From: Mimachlamys varia
Lineage: Eukaryota; Mollusca; Bivalvia; Pectinida; Pectinidae
DNA length: 64,000 nt
Reading direction: 5' to 3'
Assembly (NCBI GenBank): GCA_947623455.1
Contig: OX392533.1
Location: 32,238,229 to 32,302,228, forward strand
Both the position numbers and the translations under genes were made by a program. Below are positions 1-11,875 of the stretch, piece by piece. Below the pieces are notes generated by a model. The model was not told the origin of the DNA. It searched no databases and saw nothing but the letters and a program-made list of their open reading frames with translations. Position 1 is the first letter of the stretch. Each line of letters starts with the position of its first letter.

Positions 1-273
1 GTACAGCTCTTGCTTAAAGCTATTTTTACCTGGGCATTAGATAGCTTGACCAAGTGAAAATACAATATACAAATCGGATTGAAATGTTACGCATGTCAAT
101 GTTTCTCCGCCATTTGCCCACCGGTCATAATAGATTTGGATAGATTTTTGCGTTTAGTGTTGTACGTATCCCTACGTATATGACACATTTTATACAAGTA
201 CTCGGAACGACGCTTTATCTATCCCGGGTCATGAGTTGCCGTGTGAAAGTATCTCTACAATTGATTAGCTGTT

Positions 274-309
274 GATATATATATCGAACCGCCCGTGCGA
301 ACACTCAGT
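274..309 (+). promoter_or_regulatory. Candidate core promoter of GT92 first exon 1a
   Basis: A TATA-like run (GATATATATATC, about 274-285) is followed about 30 bases later by an initiator-like TCAGT (305-309). This lies about 80 bases before the ATG at 386. The spacing fits a TATA/Inr promoter, but AT-rich runs are common here, so this is only a candidate. It would give exon 1a its own promoter. Confidence 0.35.
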
Positions 310-385
310 GTTTTAAAAGCAGACGACAACAATGCCTAGTGCTACGAGCAGACGACACACGGCATGTGCATAACAGAGTTTCGAG

Positions 386-951
386 ATGAAATTCAGAATC
401 CGGCGTCTAGTAGCAGGAACTCTCCTGGTTCATACTGGGATATTCTGTTTAATGATACAACATGTGTTCGATTATGATGAAATTCGTGAATCGAGATCAG
501 CTCTTGGACGATATCAATTTAACAGGAACCGGACTTTAGATTATCGAGTCCCAGATAAGCAGACGACACCAATTGTGAAGAAGATTCTTCCGGCAGGTCA
601 ATTAGGTAATGCTCCTGCCAATCATAGCAACAAGAACATGAAGAAAGCCACGGTTGCGAAAGTTCCAAATCAAGACAATTGTGCTGGAAAACCTCCAGAA
701 TCTATGGTCCGACAAAATATAAAATCTGGTGGATTTCAAGACATAAGTCACTCTCCTCGGGGATACGTTATGTCGGCATTCTGTGATAACAACGATAATA
801 CAACAGGGACACTGCATGTTATTTCTCTGAAGGAAACTAGTTTTGCAAAATCACCGTTCTGTGTTTTCTGGAGTTCCGATCCCAACGATGTACAGGCGAT
901 TTCAATTTCTCAAGCGGGATCTGTGCGGATCAACGAACACCATGGGAAAAG
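386..951 (+). CDS. GT92 glycosyltransferase, alternative first exon 1a (anchor and stem)
   Basis: This open exon begins at ATG 386 and runs 188 codons plus two bases to a donor at 952 (AAAAG|GTAAGG). If the donor is ignored, the frame stops at once (TAA 953-955). It encodes a basic tail (KFRIRR), a hydrophobic segment at about residues 8-26, a Ser/Lys-rich stem, and from about residue 110 a part resembling the start of GT92 domains (MSAFC, then CVFWSS), ending EHHGKR. The last Arg codon is split after AG; joining the acceptor at 32978 restores AGA (Arg) and continues into the catalytic exon, giving a type II Golgi protein of about 500 residues. The intron would be about 32 kb. It could instead be the first exon of a tandem copy that lost its catalytic exon, but none is seen between 1 and 16 kb. 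Confidence 0.82.
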
Positions 952-1282
952 GTAAGGAATTGCTCTAACATTGTTTTATTCCAATAACTCAAACTTTCAA
1001 ATATAATTAAGCTGAGATGATAGTAAGAAGATTTATAAAATAAACAAGAATTGTGTTTATTTCACTCTTTGATTTGAACAATGATGAGATTATTTTACCT
1101 TTAAAGTTGAATAGTGATGTACATGTAAGTAATTTAATTGTATTATTTGAGGTGGTGTCGTATTATACATGTATGTAAAAACTGACATTTTATATTTCCC
1201 GTCTAACGAATTCGTATTTGCAATTTTCTGTCGTGATAACAGTGTCAATGCTTTATCTGAAAAAAAAAATCACTAAATACAC
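952..1282. other. Non-coding flank after exon 1a
   Basis: AT-rich intronic sequence between the exon 1a donor and the minisatellite. No gene or element was recognised. Confidence 0.5.
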
Positions 1283-2322
1283 TCTATATATACATACATC
1301 TGTATAATTATATAGCTACACGGCAACCTATATACTTATAAAGCTACACGACACTCTATATCATTATATAGCTACACAACAACCTATATCATTATATAGC
1401 TACACGACACTCTATATCATTATATAGCTACACAACAACCTATATCATTATATAGCTACACAACAACCTATATCATTATATAGCTACACGACACTCTATA
1501 TCATTATATAGCTACACAACAACCTATATCATTATATAGCTACATGACAGTCTATATCATGATATAGCTACACAACGATCTATGTCATTATATAGCTACA
1601 TGACAACCTATATCATTATATAGCTACACGACAACCTATATCATTATATAGCTACACGACAGTCTATATCATTATATAGCTACACGACACTCTATATCAT
1701 TATATAGCTACACGACACTCTATATCATTATATAGCTACACAACAACCTATATCATTATATAGCTACACAACAACCTATATCATTATATAGCTACACGAC
1801 ACTCTATATCATTATATAGCTACACAACAACCTATATCATTATATAGCTACACAACAACCTATATCATTATATAGCTACACGACACTCTATATCATTATA
1901 TAGCTACACAACAACCTATATCATTATATAGCTACATGACAGTCTATATCATTATATAGCTACACAACGATCTATGTCATTATATAGCTACATGACAACC
2001 TATATCATTATATAGCTACACGACAACCTATATCATTATATATCTACACGACAGTCTATATCATTATATAGCTACATGACAGTCTATATCATTATATAGC
2101 TACACAACGATCTATGTCATTATATAGCTACACAACAACCTATATCGTTATATAGCTACATGACAACCTATATCATTAAATAGCAATCCGACGATATATA
2201 TCATTATATAGCTACACGACAACCTATATCATTATATAGCTACACAACAACCTATATCATTATATAGCTACATGACAACTTATATCATTATATAGCTACA
2301 CAACAATCTATATCGTTACATC
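1283..2322. repeat. 28-bp minisatellite, about 37 copies
   Basis: A tandem array of a 28-bp AT-rich unit containing TATCATTATATAGCTACA followed by a variable part (CGACACTC, CAACAACC, TGACAGTC or CAACGATC). Variant types recur in the same order in places (for example around 1380-1560 and 1800-1960), which suggests multi-unit duplications. It lies inside the proposed intron between exons 1a and 1b. Confidence 0.95.
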
Positions 2323-3210
2323 GACAGACTGTTTATGAGATACGATCAGGTCTTATCTCAAAGCAAACATTTACACATTGTAATCAGTTACACAAAGACA
2401 TGCTATGTCATAAAAAGCTTATAAATGAAAATAAAAAACTCTACCAGGTGCGTGCAGTACATGTCATAATGTACTGTTGGATATTTTTTTCATCGTATTT
2501 GCCCTAATGCAAATTGGCAGTGGCTGAATACAACACGCTTGCAGTTCACAAGGACGATGAACTGATATTAAATATTTAAAATCGAACGTAAAAGGGACGA
2601 GTTAAATCAATTTTTAGTCATATATTGTACACTGTTAATGGTTAAGCAACAAGGCTAACAGGTGCTTTAAGTAGATTTTATGACCTACTATAAAACAATG
2701 GTGTTCAGAAAATGTGTCGCACTTAATAATAAAACCCAGTACATAATGTATGTGAATTGGGAACTCGGGTATTCAGCACTATACCAAAGGGGCTTAGTTG
2801 TGCTGTGGTGATGTTACACCACAGGGACAAGGAGAATCAAGTGCAGGCGTGTATTCATACCATCACCGATGGCGGCATCTTACCAAGTGTCAAGCTTAAC
2901 CTGCTGAACGTCCTATATGAAGTACCATACCAGTCCCGGGTGATATTTATGTAGAATGTATTTATGTGTGTCCCGCGTGTTGACTTCATTGGTATTACAT
3001 GTATAAATTATACAAACCGTGTCGTTCATATAGGCCATAAATGCCTCATCAACACAGTGCAGCATAGTAGGCATTTAGATTATCATGTCCCTGTGATTAT
3101 TGGATCAAGTGAAGGGTTTAATGATCATCATGTCCCTGTGTGTATGGGAGCAAGGACATGGCTCAATGTTAATGATTGTCATGTCCCTGTGTGTACATGT
3201 GTCAAAATAC
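2323..3210. other. Non-coding stretch with a spaced CATGTCCCTGTG motif
   Basis: No gene was recognised. The motif CATGTCCCTGTG occurs three times (about 3084, 3129 and 3180) at roughly 45-52-bp spacing, a short degenerate tandem repeat. The small ORFs here show no domain features. Confidence 0.4.
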
Positions 3211-3290
3211 ACAGCCAGACCGGGTTCGAACCCGGGACCTTTCGAACTCTAGACGGATGTTCAACCAATTGAGCTTATCTGGTCGCCGAC
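3211..3290 (-). repeat. tRNA-like SINE head
   Basis: On the minus strand there is a tRNA-like D-arm/A-box part (AAGCTCAATTGGTTG) and a perfect T-arm (CCGGG TTCGAAC CCGG) with a B-box GGTTCGAACCC. The anticodon arm does not fold well, and a second, damaged copy follows. This points to a tRNA-derived SINE rather than a working tRNA. Confidence 0.6.
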
Positions 3291-3448
3291 GATCGACCCA
3301 GTCTAGATCCGTTGCATTCCTCCCTCCTTTAACAAAGTCTTCGACCCCGACGACATCACGATTTACAACCCAGGTTCGGGTATCCCATTGCCAAGTATTG
3401 AAACAAGGTTTGGTCACAGGTACAAACTGTAACAGGAGAGGAAAATGC

Positions 3449-3515
3449 ACGGCCAGACCGGGGTTTGAACCCGGGACCTTCCGAACTCTAGACAGACGCT
3501 ATCTGGTCGCCGACG
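3449..3515 (-). repeat. Second tRNA-like SINE copy, A-box deleted
   Basis: A copy of the same repeat as at 3211-3290 on the minus strand, with the T-arm (GGTTCAAACCCC) kept but the D-arm/A-box segment missing between TCTGTC and the GACCAGAT end. Confidence 0.55.
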
Positions 3516-5150
3516 ATCAACCCGATCTATAACCGCTACGCATGTTTACCAACTGTTGATCTCCATTACAAATACATTTAATGGGGTTCCTTGTGATTTC
3601 CCATTTAACGGCAGGTATTAATTGGAATTCCTTATCTAATGATGTTAAATAAAGATACGTAATATTAAGAAATGAAATTAAGATACATGACATTGTATCT
3701 AATACAATGAAATTGAATTAAGATATAACTGAATCCAATTCCGGTACAGTACGTCTTACGCAGTATTGGCTGGTGCGTCATTTTATGATTTGTGACATCA
3801 ATTATGTTCGAGATCGTAGACTTTGAATTTTAAAGGTGGAACATCCCCACGAGACCAGTTATCCTTGCAAGTTATGTTGCAAGCTTTTGAGGTGTACCCG
3901 TATACGCACGTTAACGATCTCGGTAGAAAGCGTAGGTGAGCGTAACTTACTCCTGAGTATCGAGAATGAATGATATAATATTGACTTTTTTCTTAAATTT
4001 CAGAAAGTTTTGTTGAGTAAGTTTGAATTGGCATTAATGTCACGGAGTGAGCTAACCTAATTTAGTCTATAAATGTAACACCCCCTCCCTCCCCGTACAT
4101 GTACATTTAAGATCAGTATACATTTAATCCCGCCTATAATCCCGACGGCTTATAACAAACACATACATGGTGATGTGTTGAGGCTTGCTGATTACCCAGA
4201 TATTATCACAATGTGTTTGTAATTAGGTCATTTCGTGTGTAAACATGTGTACACACGTGCAAGAGAAGTGTGCCCATATAAACAAGAACAGCTACGCATA
4301 TATTTGAAAGATGTCGAAATAAGATATCTGGCTAACTAAGAACTATTTTTAAGGCCCAATATACGTAACTTTCGGCAAAACTTTCCGACGATGTATACTA
4401 GTACACTACACGTAACGTTATTGTGAAGCGTAGTGTACCGTCCGGAAGTTTGCAGGAAGGAATTCAGATCTGGTTTTAATGTGATTGTATTTAAACACAG
4501 TTTACAAATCATAATAAAATATGAAAATTAAAAAAAAAATCATTAAAAAGTCGTGAAGTCCTATCCCAAATCTGGTTTGGGACAAAGAGGTATAATTAAA
4601 GTCACTGTAAAATTAAATTTTCTTTTATATTTCCATAAGTCGTCATAATCTATTCAATTTTTAAGAACGGGATCCTTATCAAGATTAGCAATAGAGTAGT
4701 TGCTTACCAATGCATGGGTTGTTTGAGAAGTTCTGATGTTGACAAACGAAAAATCAGTGAAATCTTGTGTCAGCAAAAGATGAACTGTAGATCGTGTAAT
4801 AAAAAAAATGGTTCGAGCACAATGACGTTCAATTTGAAAGAAATGACAATGTGTTTTAAGCCATCGTTACATTCATTCGCGAAAATGACCTGATTTTCAA
4901 ACGGAAATTCCCTGCTGGGATAATGAATTTAATTACAAATATGGATGATTTTGAGCAAACATGTTAAGCAAACAAAAATTTATTCACTGGTAAAACTTTA
5001 TTTTTTTTAAAGAAATCGTTGGTTATTACCAAAGGCTAAGAATGGGCCATTGGTAGCAATGTTTGCTTTCTTTCTCAATTAACCACAACCGCTCAGGGGG
5101 GCAATCAATTTTAGCTCGTTATGTAGATTAACTAGGCTTCAAGTGCTGGT
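3516..5150. other. Non-coding stretch with a MITE end fragment
   Basis: No gene was recognised. About 4349-4388 matches only the 5' end of the TTAA-flanked MITE family (TTAAGGCCCAATATACGTAA and the following CTTTCGGCAAAACTT), then leaves the homology, so it is a truncated copy. Confidence 0.5.
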
Positions 5151-5502
5151 TTAAAGGCCCAGTATACCTAACATTCGGCAAAACTTGAAGCGAAAATCAA
5201 GCCTAATAACTTATTATATTTTGTTAAGATTCACTGATATCAGCAATATCCAAGATGAATTCTTACGCGGTTACCGGTACAGCAGCAGTTGGTGTTTGTA
5301 AACACGCGTCCATTTTGAACTGTCTTCTAACTTCGGCTTAATTGTTGTTGAAGTGGGCCACACCTGTATTATTTCTTGTTATTCACCGCTCAGGTTTACT
5401 TCGTTTTAGGCTTATTTTTGCATAGTTATCAACTGGATTTTTCTTTCAGAATTTTTCAGATTCACGAAGTTACATGTACGTACATGCATATTGGGCCTTT
5501 AA
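5151..5502 (+). mobile_element. TTAA-flanked MITE, copy 1
   Basis: About 350 bp beginning TTAA-AGGCCC and ending GGGCCT-TTAA, with terminal inverted repeats related to AGGCCCAATATACGTAACTT. It carries the family core (TTCTTACGCGGTTACCGGTA) followed by an ACAGCAGCAG block and a CGCGTCCATTTTGAACTG block. TTAA on both sides suggests a TTAA-targeting (piggyBac-like) transposase acting in trans; the superfamily is inferred. Confidence 0.8.
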
Positions 5503-6659
5503 CTGCCCTACTTATAAAACTAATGTTGTTTGTTAGCCTATAAAACATGTTCAATTATTTACTTTATAGTTTCAGTCCTAATAGAACAGCTTGCACCATA
5601 CACAATAGAATTAGGGGTGTTCTTCATGTTAGTGGTATATCTAATTCTTGTAAATTTTCAAAAGGCCCCTTTGTTGTCTTTTCATTTTTTTTTCAAGTTC
5701 TCACACCTGTAATCAATGGATTAACAGAATCAATTTCTTTATATATAAAACAACTGAGATGGTCTTTTCTGTGTAGTCAAGTTGTGTAAACATTAGTTTT
5801 TTAATTGGATTTCATTGTGCTGAAATGAAGCACAGTAGTTAGTACAATAATAGGTATATGCGGGGACGTATATGTGAGAAACCACAGGGGCCTGAGAATT
5901 CGTAGCAGTCGATATTTGGATCGAAAAAGGTGAATAATTAACATGTTTTAGAGGTGACTTTTGGTTGAAACGACACCCTAAAATGGCCAAACATACGATA
6001 AGGGCGAAAAGCCGTCAATGTCGAAAAGTCGACCCCTCCTAGATTTCTTGCGTCAAAAACAACATTTTTGTTGGAAGAATGCAAACAACCATTTGAAAGT
6101 TCGACATTTGCTTTCTTTTAAAAACGTCCTCTGTGATTGGCGCATCCATGTTTTCCGTATGAAAGAACTAGCCACCTTGCTTTGCTTGCTTCGGCGTGAG
6201 GCTGACGTCCACTTCATTAGTATTCACGCAGAAAGTGGTTTACGAAATGGCATGGGTATTTTTACGAATTTTGCCGGAAACTGAGGTTATGTGCGCGGAC
6301 GGAGTATTACATGTATTTTTCCAACAGCACTAAATACATTCTTTGTATTTTCCCCGGACATCAACTAAAAGTGTTTTTGATGCAAGAAAGCCTGATGAGG
6401 TCGAATAATTATATAACTTCTGCCCTTCTCGTTCATATGGCCACTGGGGTATCATGTTTACCGGAAGTCCATCTAAACCACATACACATTTAAAATTTCT
6501 CTGAGCACCTTAGTTTTAGTCCAAATATAGCTAAAACATTTGGTTTGGTGTATTTGTTTTACATGATAGGGTCATTTAAGGACGTGCCATGTTTTGGAGA
6601 TCGAGGAAAGCCGGAAAACCCGGAGACAAACACCGACCTATGGTCAGTACCTGGTAACT
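5503..6659. other. Non-coding stretch
   Basis: Short ORFs occur (for example 5547-5789 and 6018-6284), but none has a recognisable domain, signal peptide or splice context. A GGGACGTATATGTGAGA motif near 5871 matches half of the hairpin at 54428-54460. Confidence 0.4.
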
Positions 6660-6749
6660 GCCCTTTGTGGGATTCGAACTCGCAACAAAGCAACGGAGGG
6701 CTTTGGTAGAATGTCGTAATACCTTAACCACTCGGCCACCGCGGCCCCT
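6660..6749 (-). repeat. tRNA-like SINE head (Leu/Ser-like)
   Basis: The minus strand reads GCGGTGGCCGAGTGGTTAAG, an A-box typical of type II tRNAs, then a B-box AGTTCGAATCC. The intervening arms do not form a clean tRNA. A relative lies at 17128-17213 on the plus strand, so this is a dispersed SINE family. Confidence 0.6.
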
Positions 6750-7720
6750 TAGCTGAAACAAGATATCGCGTCCCTGTGTGTGAATATATGTGGTATGTAA
6801 GACTGACCGTTCTATTGCTAAAATTATAGAAAGTGTATTAAGGAAATTATATCAAATTCAGGTTCTCATATTCGGGTCCCATGGACCTTTTATATAGAAG
6901 TCTCATGTATTTCAATTGAATTAAATGCGTATGGTGTTATTACTCCATATCATTCCTATAACCAGAAATACTTTAATTTGATTCCATCCATTTTCCTCCA
7001 TGACCCGCCTCTGCCGAGAAGTTCCGACGGCATAAAAGGCTTCAAGAAAAATCAATACATGCAGGTACACCACATAGCTTTCAATAGGTGAAACGGGAGC
7101 TTAGTCAACGGTCGAATGGTGCTTGAAGCTGTGACATTTTCTTCCACTTTCAATATAACTCTGAATCATATCTGTATTATTGATGTGAATGATTTATCCA
7201 TTAAAGCAATTAATTAGCACTCTACAGCTACAGCAGTGAGTAAAGATCTTAATCATTGAATGGTATTGAACGGCATTTCGAAAAGTTCATGCCGACATGA
7301 ACGCATGCTGATCACTTAATATTTCATTAGCCGACTAGGGATGGATTGAAAACCGGACCATTCAGTTTATATATTATTAATTAATAGTCATAAGAGATAT
7401 CTTCTTTGTCCTATAAACGTGCCTGTACCGTCAAATGTAAACGAAATTCAAAGAATAACTGAAGGTCCCTTTTATGTTTGCTTTTAATACGGAATTAATC
7501 GAGCGTGGAAACGACACTGATAATTACGCTTTAAATACTGTTTGGAGTATACCACGAAATGTTCGTAGGTACCCCGTGGTAAATTGAAGCTTTTTTGATA
7601 GTTTCGTGGTACAAACTTTCATGGATATCTTATATTAAATTGCTTTCCTTTGATTAGAACTAATAAGGAAATTGTGTTTTTAGACTTTGTATATCCACCC
7701 TTCGCGTGTATCACGTGACT
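6750..7720. other. Non-coding stretch with a hairpin-element fragment
   Basis: No gene was recognised. About 7265-7310 (TTGAACGGCATTTCG and CATGCCGACATGAACGCATG) resembles one arm of the hairpin element at 17858-18007. Confidence 0.4.
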
Positions 7721-7790
7721 GATTGGTAGCAGTGGAAAGCGCACTCGGCGTCCGCCGAGTCGGCCGGGGATCGATTTCACATGATCAGAT
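7721..7790 (+). repeat. tRNA-like fragment
   Basis: TGGTAGCAGTGGAAAGCGC followed by GGGGATCGATTTC resembles the A- and B-box of a tRNA-derived SINE. The match is degraded and the call is weak. Confidence 0.35.
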
Positions 7791-8333
7791 GTGATTAAGG
7801 GGTTCACTGTACTCCGGTTTTCTTTCGCATTAAGACACCGCGAAGGTTATTATCCGGCCCACCAAAAGTCATTACATGTAATATAACTTGATATTATTTA
7901 ATTTTAACTACTCCGCCAATGTTAGACTTTTTCAGGTTAAAATGTAAAGCCTAAAACTCAGACAACGCAAAAAGTGATGACGTCAGCAATTTTTTCGCGA
8001 AAGCTGATATTAAAACTTCTGATTTTGTCTTTAATCAATGCACATTGTTGTGCTTTGGTGCGAAACAATCTTGTGAAAAATTGCATAATTCTTTTTAGAA
8101 ATGAAATCATAATGAATAATCTGAATTAATTCCTTAAACTATTTGTTTTATAATCGTTGTAAATAAATTTAAAAAAGAAATGTAATTTACGCTCTTCACA
8201 CAGTTGTAGACAAGATGGCGGCTACGCGTGTGTGTCGGCACATTTATTTTCTACCATCGATAGGAATTGTAAAATGTACATTAATATTTAACACGCGCAT
8301 TGCGTCGAACGAATTCGAAGCGCATGATGTATT

Positions 8334-8621
8334 TCAATCAAGAACGACACACAATGCTTCCGTTCGGATTCCTTTCGGCAAAACCCACTGATGTGTTCCG
8401 AGTGACTTGGAATCATTCGAATGTCTGACATGTATATTGATTGAATCACTCGATGTAAAAATGTCACAAGGTGTACGTATGCTGGGTGTCTTTATATCTG
8501 ATCGACCTGTCGCTGTTTGTCTTTCATCAATGATGCGGTTGCTATGACGAAATAAGACTGATATTATCTTCGTCAACTGCCACAGGTTTATACAAGATAT
8601 ACCCGCTTTATTGCCAGACAT
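8334..8621 (-). CDS. Unrecognised 95-residue ORF
   Basis: An uninterrupted minus-strand ORF rich in Ser, Thr, Ile and Arg, with no signal peptide, membrane segment or known domain. No flanking splice sites were identified. The open length is only modestly longer than expected by chance, so it may be non-coding. Confidence 0.12.
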   Translation of the reverse strand: MSGNKAGISCINLWQLTKIISVLFRHSNRIIDERQTATGRSDIKTPSIRTPCDIFTSSDSINIHVRHSNDSKSLGTHQWVLPKGIRTEALCVVLD

Positions 8622-8884
8622 GTTTCCAAAGGCTAAATACGTGTAACTTAAAACTTGTCAAATGAGTACGTGTGTATTTAGAAGCCAAGTCTCGTTCAAA
8701 CAGACGCTTAATCACTTCGTAATTCAAGACGTAACTGCCGTCGACAACAAGAGTCAGGTTGATCGAGACTGTTGGATGATGTAACCACTGCCATAGCCCT
8801 GCTCTGTGGCTAATTGTTTCCTTTTTGGCGATATATCTGTCTGTATTCGATAGTTTGAGGGCGTATAAATTAGTTCAGTAATGA

Positions 8885-8916
8885 CAGAGACGTATAAAAC
8901 CTTATATACGTCTCTG
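8885..8916. repeat. Short perfect hairpin, CAGAGACGTATA stem
   Basis: CAGAGACGTATA, an 8-nt loop, then TATACGTCTCTG: a perfect 12-bp stem. Related hairpins occur at 9640-9665 and 54428-54460. Confidence 0.7.
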
Positions 8917-9067
8917 GTAATGATTTATAATCCTACCTGTAGATTGTCTGCGGACCTGATTTCTTGTATGTTGATATAAAGGAGAATCGTTCTGTCGTAT
9001 AGTAGAAATAACATAAAGTTAGGTTACTGAGAAGTTACAGGGGCCATATACATGTCGGCATGGGAAA

Positions 9068-9456
9068 CAATCTGATTAAAATCATGTCTTGATCTTCGCG
9101 CCGTTCCGTAAACTTCTCTCTGCTGCGTTATGATCTGAGAAAATTCCATAGGGGGTCATGTCCCAATGACCTTTCGCATTAGCCAATCAGATTACTACTG
9201 GCAGAATCTTGACAGTGACATTTTGAGGCGACAAAGCTTGCATGAACGAATTTGTCCGTTTAGTCATTTCGTCACCATAAATTTCATGTGGAATAATGTG
9301 ACGAAATGGCTTGCTGCAAGATGACAGGTCGTTGAAAAATTATTTTACTGTTAAGTAAAGAGGCGACAAAGGTCATCTGGACGTGACCTCTTACGGGATG
9401 TTGTCAGATCCTTGTAAAACGGGGTGAGAACAAGGATCTGTATTTTAATCAGATTG
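9068..9456. mobile_element. Mutator-like MITE with perfect 9-bp TSD
   Basis: Termini are CAATCTGATTAAAAT and its exact inverse complement ATTTTAATCAGATTG, with longer imperfect inverted repeats inside (the CCGTTCCGTAAAC region). The flanks carry an identical 9-bp direct repeat CATGGGAAA (9059-9067 and 9457-9465). A 9-bp duplication is typical of Mutator-like elements. There is no coding capacity. Confidence 0.85.
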
Positions 9457-9639
9457 CATGGGAAATGGACACAAGTAAGAGTTGTAGGCGGATCGCGACG
9501 CATACGACTTATTTTTTCATTGCCCGATATGTACTCTGGCTGTCTGTGAGAATTTCAAACAAGCACAATCAATCTTCCGTCCATAACGTCATAACATCCT
9601 TTTATCAAAGGAAAATGCTCTCAAAGCACTCGTATAAAC

Positions 9640-9665
9640 CAGAGACGTGTAAAGCCACGTCTCTG
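9640..9665. repeat. Short hairpin, CAGAGACGTG stem
   Basis: CAGAGACGTG, a 6-nt loop, then CACGTCTCTG; a relative of the hairpin at 8885-8916. Confidence 0.6.
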
Positions 9666-9959
9666 TATATTTTGGTTACTTTGGTTACTCACTTGCACTT
9701 TAGACGTGATTTCATGGTTCAATCTTTAATTGATGACGTCAAGCAATGATTTTTGACGTGATTTTTACTATAGTGACGTCATTCATTATGGCAATTGTTT
9801 CGATACCAGAAACACACATGTATATGCTATTATTTTCCAAGAGGGAATGTGTTTTTTTTTCAGTGGGAAAAGGATATTTATAAGAGGAACATGTCTCCAA
9901 ACTATCTTTAATTTCCATCTCACCCACCCGAAGGAGAAGTTGGAGTTTCAAATATTATT

Positions 9960-10560
9960 ATGACGTGGTGCGGCGTCCGTCGTCCGTCCGTCCATTCGGT
10001 GTCAATATTTTGTTTCAAACGACTTCTTCCAAATAATCGACTTTCAATGTCACAGGGGTCAAATGTCTTAATTACTAAAAGGCCAAGGGTCCTGATATTT
10101 GGCCTGTAGCATGCTACAATATATTAAAGGGCTATTAAGTGTATTAAACAGAATGACCTTGGTCAACTATCAAGGTCACAGGGGTCAAATCTGTTAGAAA
10201 CATTCGAATATTTTCTACTTAATAACATAAAACGCAGAGTACTGATACTGGCCAGGAGCAAGGGATATAAGACTACCAAATTTGTAACTTAATGACCTTG
10301 ACCTACTTTCAATGTCACATGGGTCAAATGTCTTTAAATCTTCAAGCAATTTCTTCTCAGTGACCAAAAAGAGTACTGGTATTATGCCTGTGGTATGTTA
10401 AGATAAAGGACTACTAAGTTCATTAAAAATGACATTGACCAACTATCAAGTTCACAGGATCAAAACCGTTAGAAAATATTCAAAGAACTGAAAGGGATTT
10501 TTTATTATTAAGAAGAAATCGTTTGAAGATTTTAAATTTGAACACATCTGATCCGTGTGA
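9960..10560. repeat. GTCCGTCC-headed repeat with degenerate ~130-bp units
   Basis: It starts with a GGCGTCCGTCGTCCGTCCGT tract. The motif AATGTCACAGGGGTCAAA then recurs in degenerate form near 10046, 10172, 10311 and 10448, giving an internal periodicity of about 126-139 bp. This style of repeat is widespread in bivalve genomes (general knowledge). No protein coding was recognised. Confidence 0.55.
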
Positions 10561-10720
10561 CATTAACAGTGCTCAAGGTTATTTATTCAAGCAAACTTTG
10601 TAGACTCATCCCAGCATGATACAGTCCCAATGTCAGTAACTTGGGCATTTGTTTATAGAGAAGGTGAGCTTCAATTATAACGTTTTCTGCCTTGAAAAGA
10701 CCGCACGTGCCCGGCGCACT

Positions 10721-11089
10721 TTATCCAAAACACATACAACAGGAAAAGTAATGAAATTGGCACCATTCTGCGACAATGTATTTACTCCTTGCTAGATACC
10801 CGCCGCAGACCATCATCAAATACCACTCTTCTTGATGAACGCAAAGTAAAATAGCACGAACCATATTGATTAAAGGCAGTTTCGTTGAGCCGGATCTCGG
10901 AATATTTCTGTTCCCGGCTTTAGGTGCCAATGATGTGCGTGCTCTCGGAGTGTCTCGGCTGCCATCATCCGGTTCATGAGCTGTCGTGCTAGAGAAATCA
11001 GGAAAACGCAGATCATCAATATAGGCAGACGAGTATTTTATGACATTTCGCTGATGGAAAATGCATCGATTATTCCCGACAGATATCAC
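10721..11089 (-). CDS. Unrecognised 122-residue ORF
   Basis: A minus-strand ORF that is less AT-rich than its surroundings and is free of stops for 122 codons. No domain, signal peptide or membrane segment is recognised and no splice partners were found. The length makes it worth recording, but it could be chance or an old repeat. Confidence 0.18.
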   Translation of the reverse strand: MISVGNNRCIFHQRNVIKYSSAYIDDLRFPDFSSTTAHEPDDGSRDTPRARTSLAPKAGNRNIPRSGSTKLPLINMVRAILLCVHQEEWYLMMVCGGYLARSKYIVAEWCQFHYFSCCMCFG

Positions 11090-11329
11090 CTATGTGTTAA
11101 ACGCACAACCTTTTGATATATACGGCCGATCAAACCTATAAAATGTTTAAATGTACGGAAGCTCAACTACGGACAAACACTAATTGCCTTGTGTAAAGAA
11201 AGCTTTGGGTTAGGTAGTTTTAACGTGTTAAACTGTTCATTATATGGAAGCACAAAACGTTGAGAAAAACATCTCCTTTCAGAAAATGTTTCTGGTTTAG
11301 TTTGGTTTCATAGAGTTTAAATGAGGTCA

Positions 11330-11396
11330 TATGGCGCAGTGCTAGCACATATGCCTTTCGCCAAAGCGTCCTAGGTTCAATTTCTCGATTGGACAT
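11330..11396 (+). repeat. tRNA-like SINE head
   Basis: ATGGCGCAGTGCTAGCAC (A-box-like) and TAGGTTCAATTTC (B-box-like) are spaced as in a tRNA. The stems are imperfect, so it is read as a tRNA-derived repeat. Confidence 0.45.
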
Positions 11397-11875
11397 GAAA
11401 AGATAGGTAGTGATATTGATAATAATAACAATTCGAGGTTCTTATATACCGCTTTACCACAACCTAAAGGCTGCCTCAAAGCGGTTCAAAATTATTATCC
11501 GTGGTTATGGGGACTTAGCAACCAGCCAATATCATTCTCAACTCCCTGAAGTGCATATAACCAGTGCTGCCATTTCGGCGCTCACAGATAGGATTATACA
11601 ATTTCTAGAGCTACCGAACAAAGTACTCATTTACAGCTGAGTAGACTGGAACAAGTGGTGTAAAGTATCTTGCTCAAGGATACATCACAAGTGCCGTGAC
11701 TCGAATTGCCATGAAATGGGGGGGGGGGGGCATATAGTGTTACCTATGCGTCCCGTCCCATGGTAATGTAACCAGCATATTTTCATACTACTTTCATATG
11801 GGGGCATTTATGTCTCACGGACATTTCTAGTTTCATAACTGTTGTGAAACATAAATCAAAAACTTTAATTTCACA

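Noticed and set aside
602..817. Minus-strand ORF opposite exon 1a
   Set aside because: It is a shadow of the plus-strand coding exon, which has the membrane anchor, family motifs and a matching donor.
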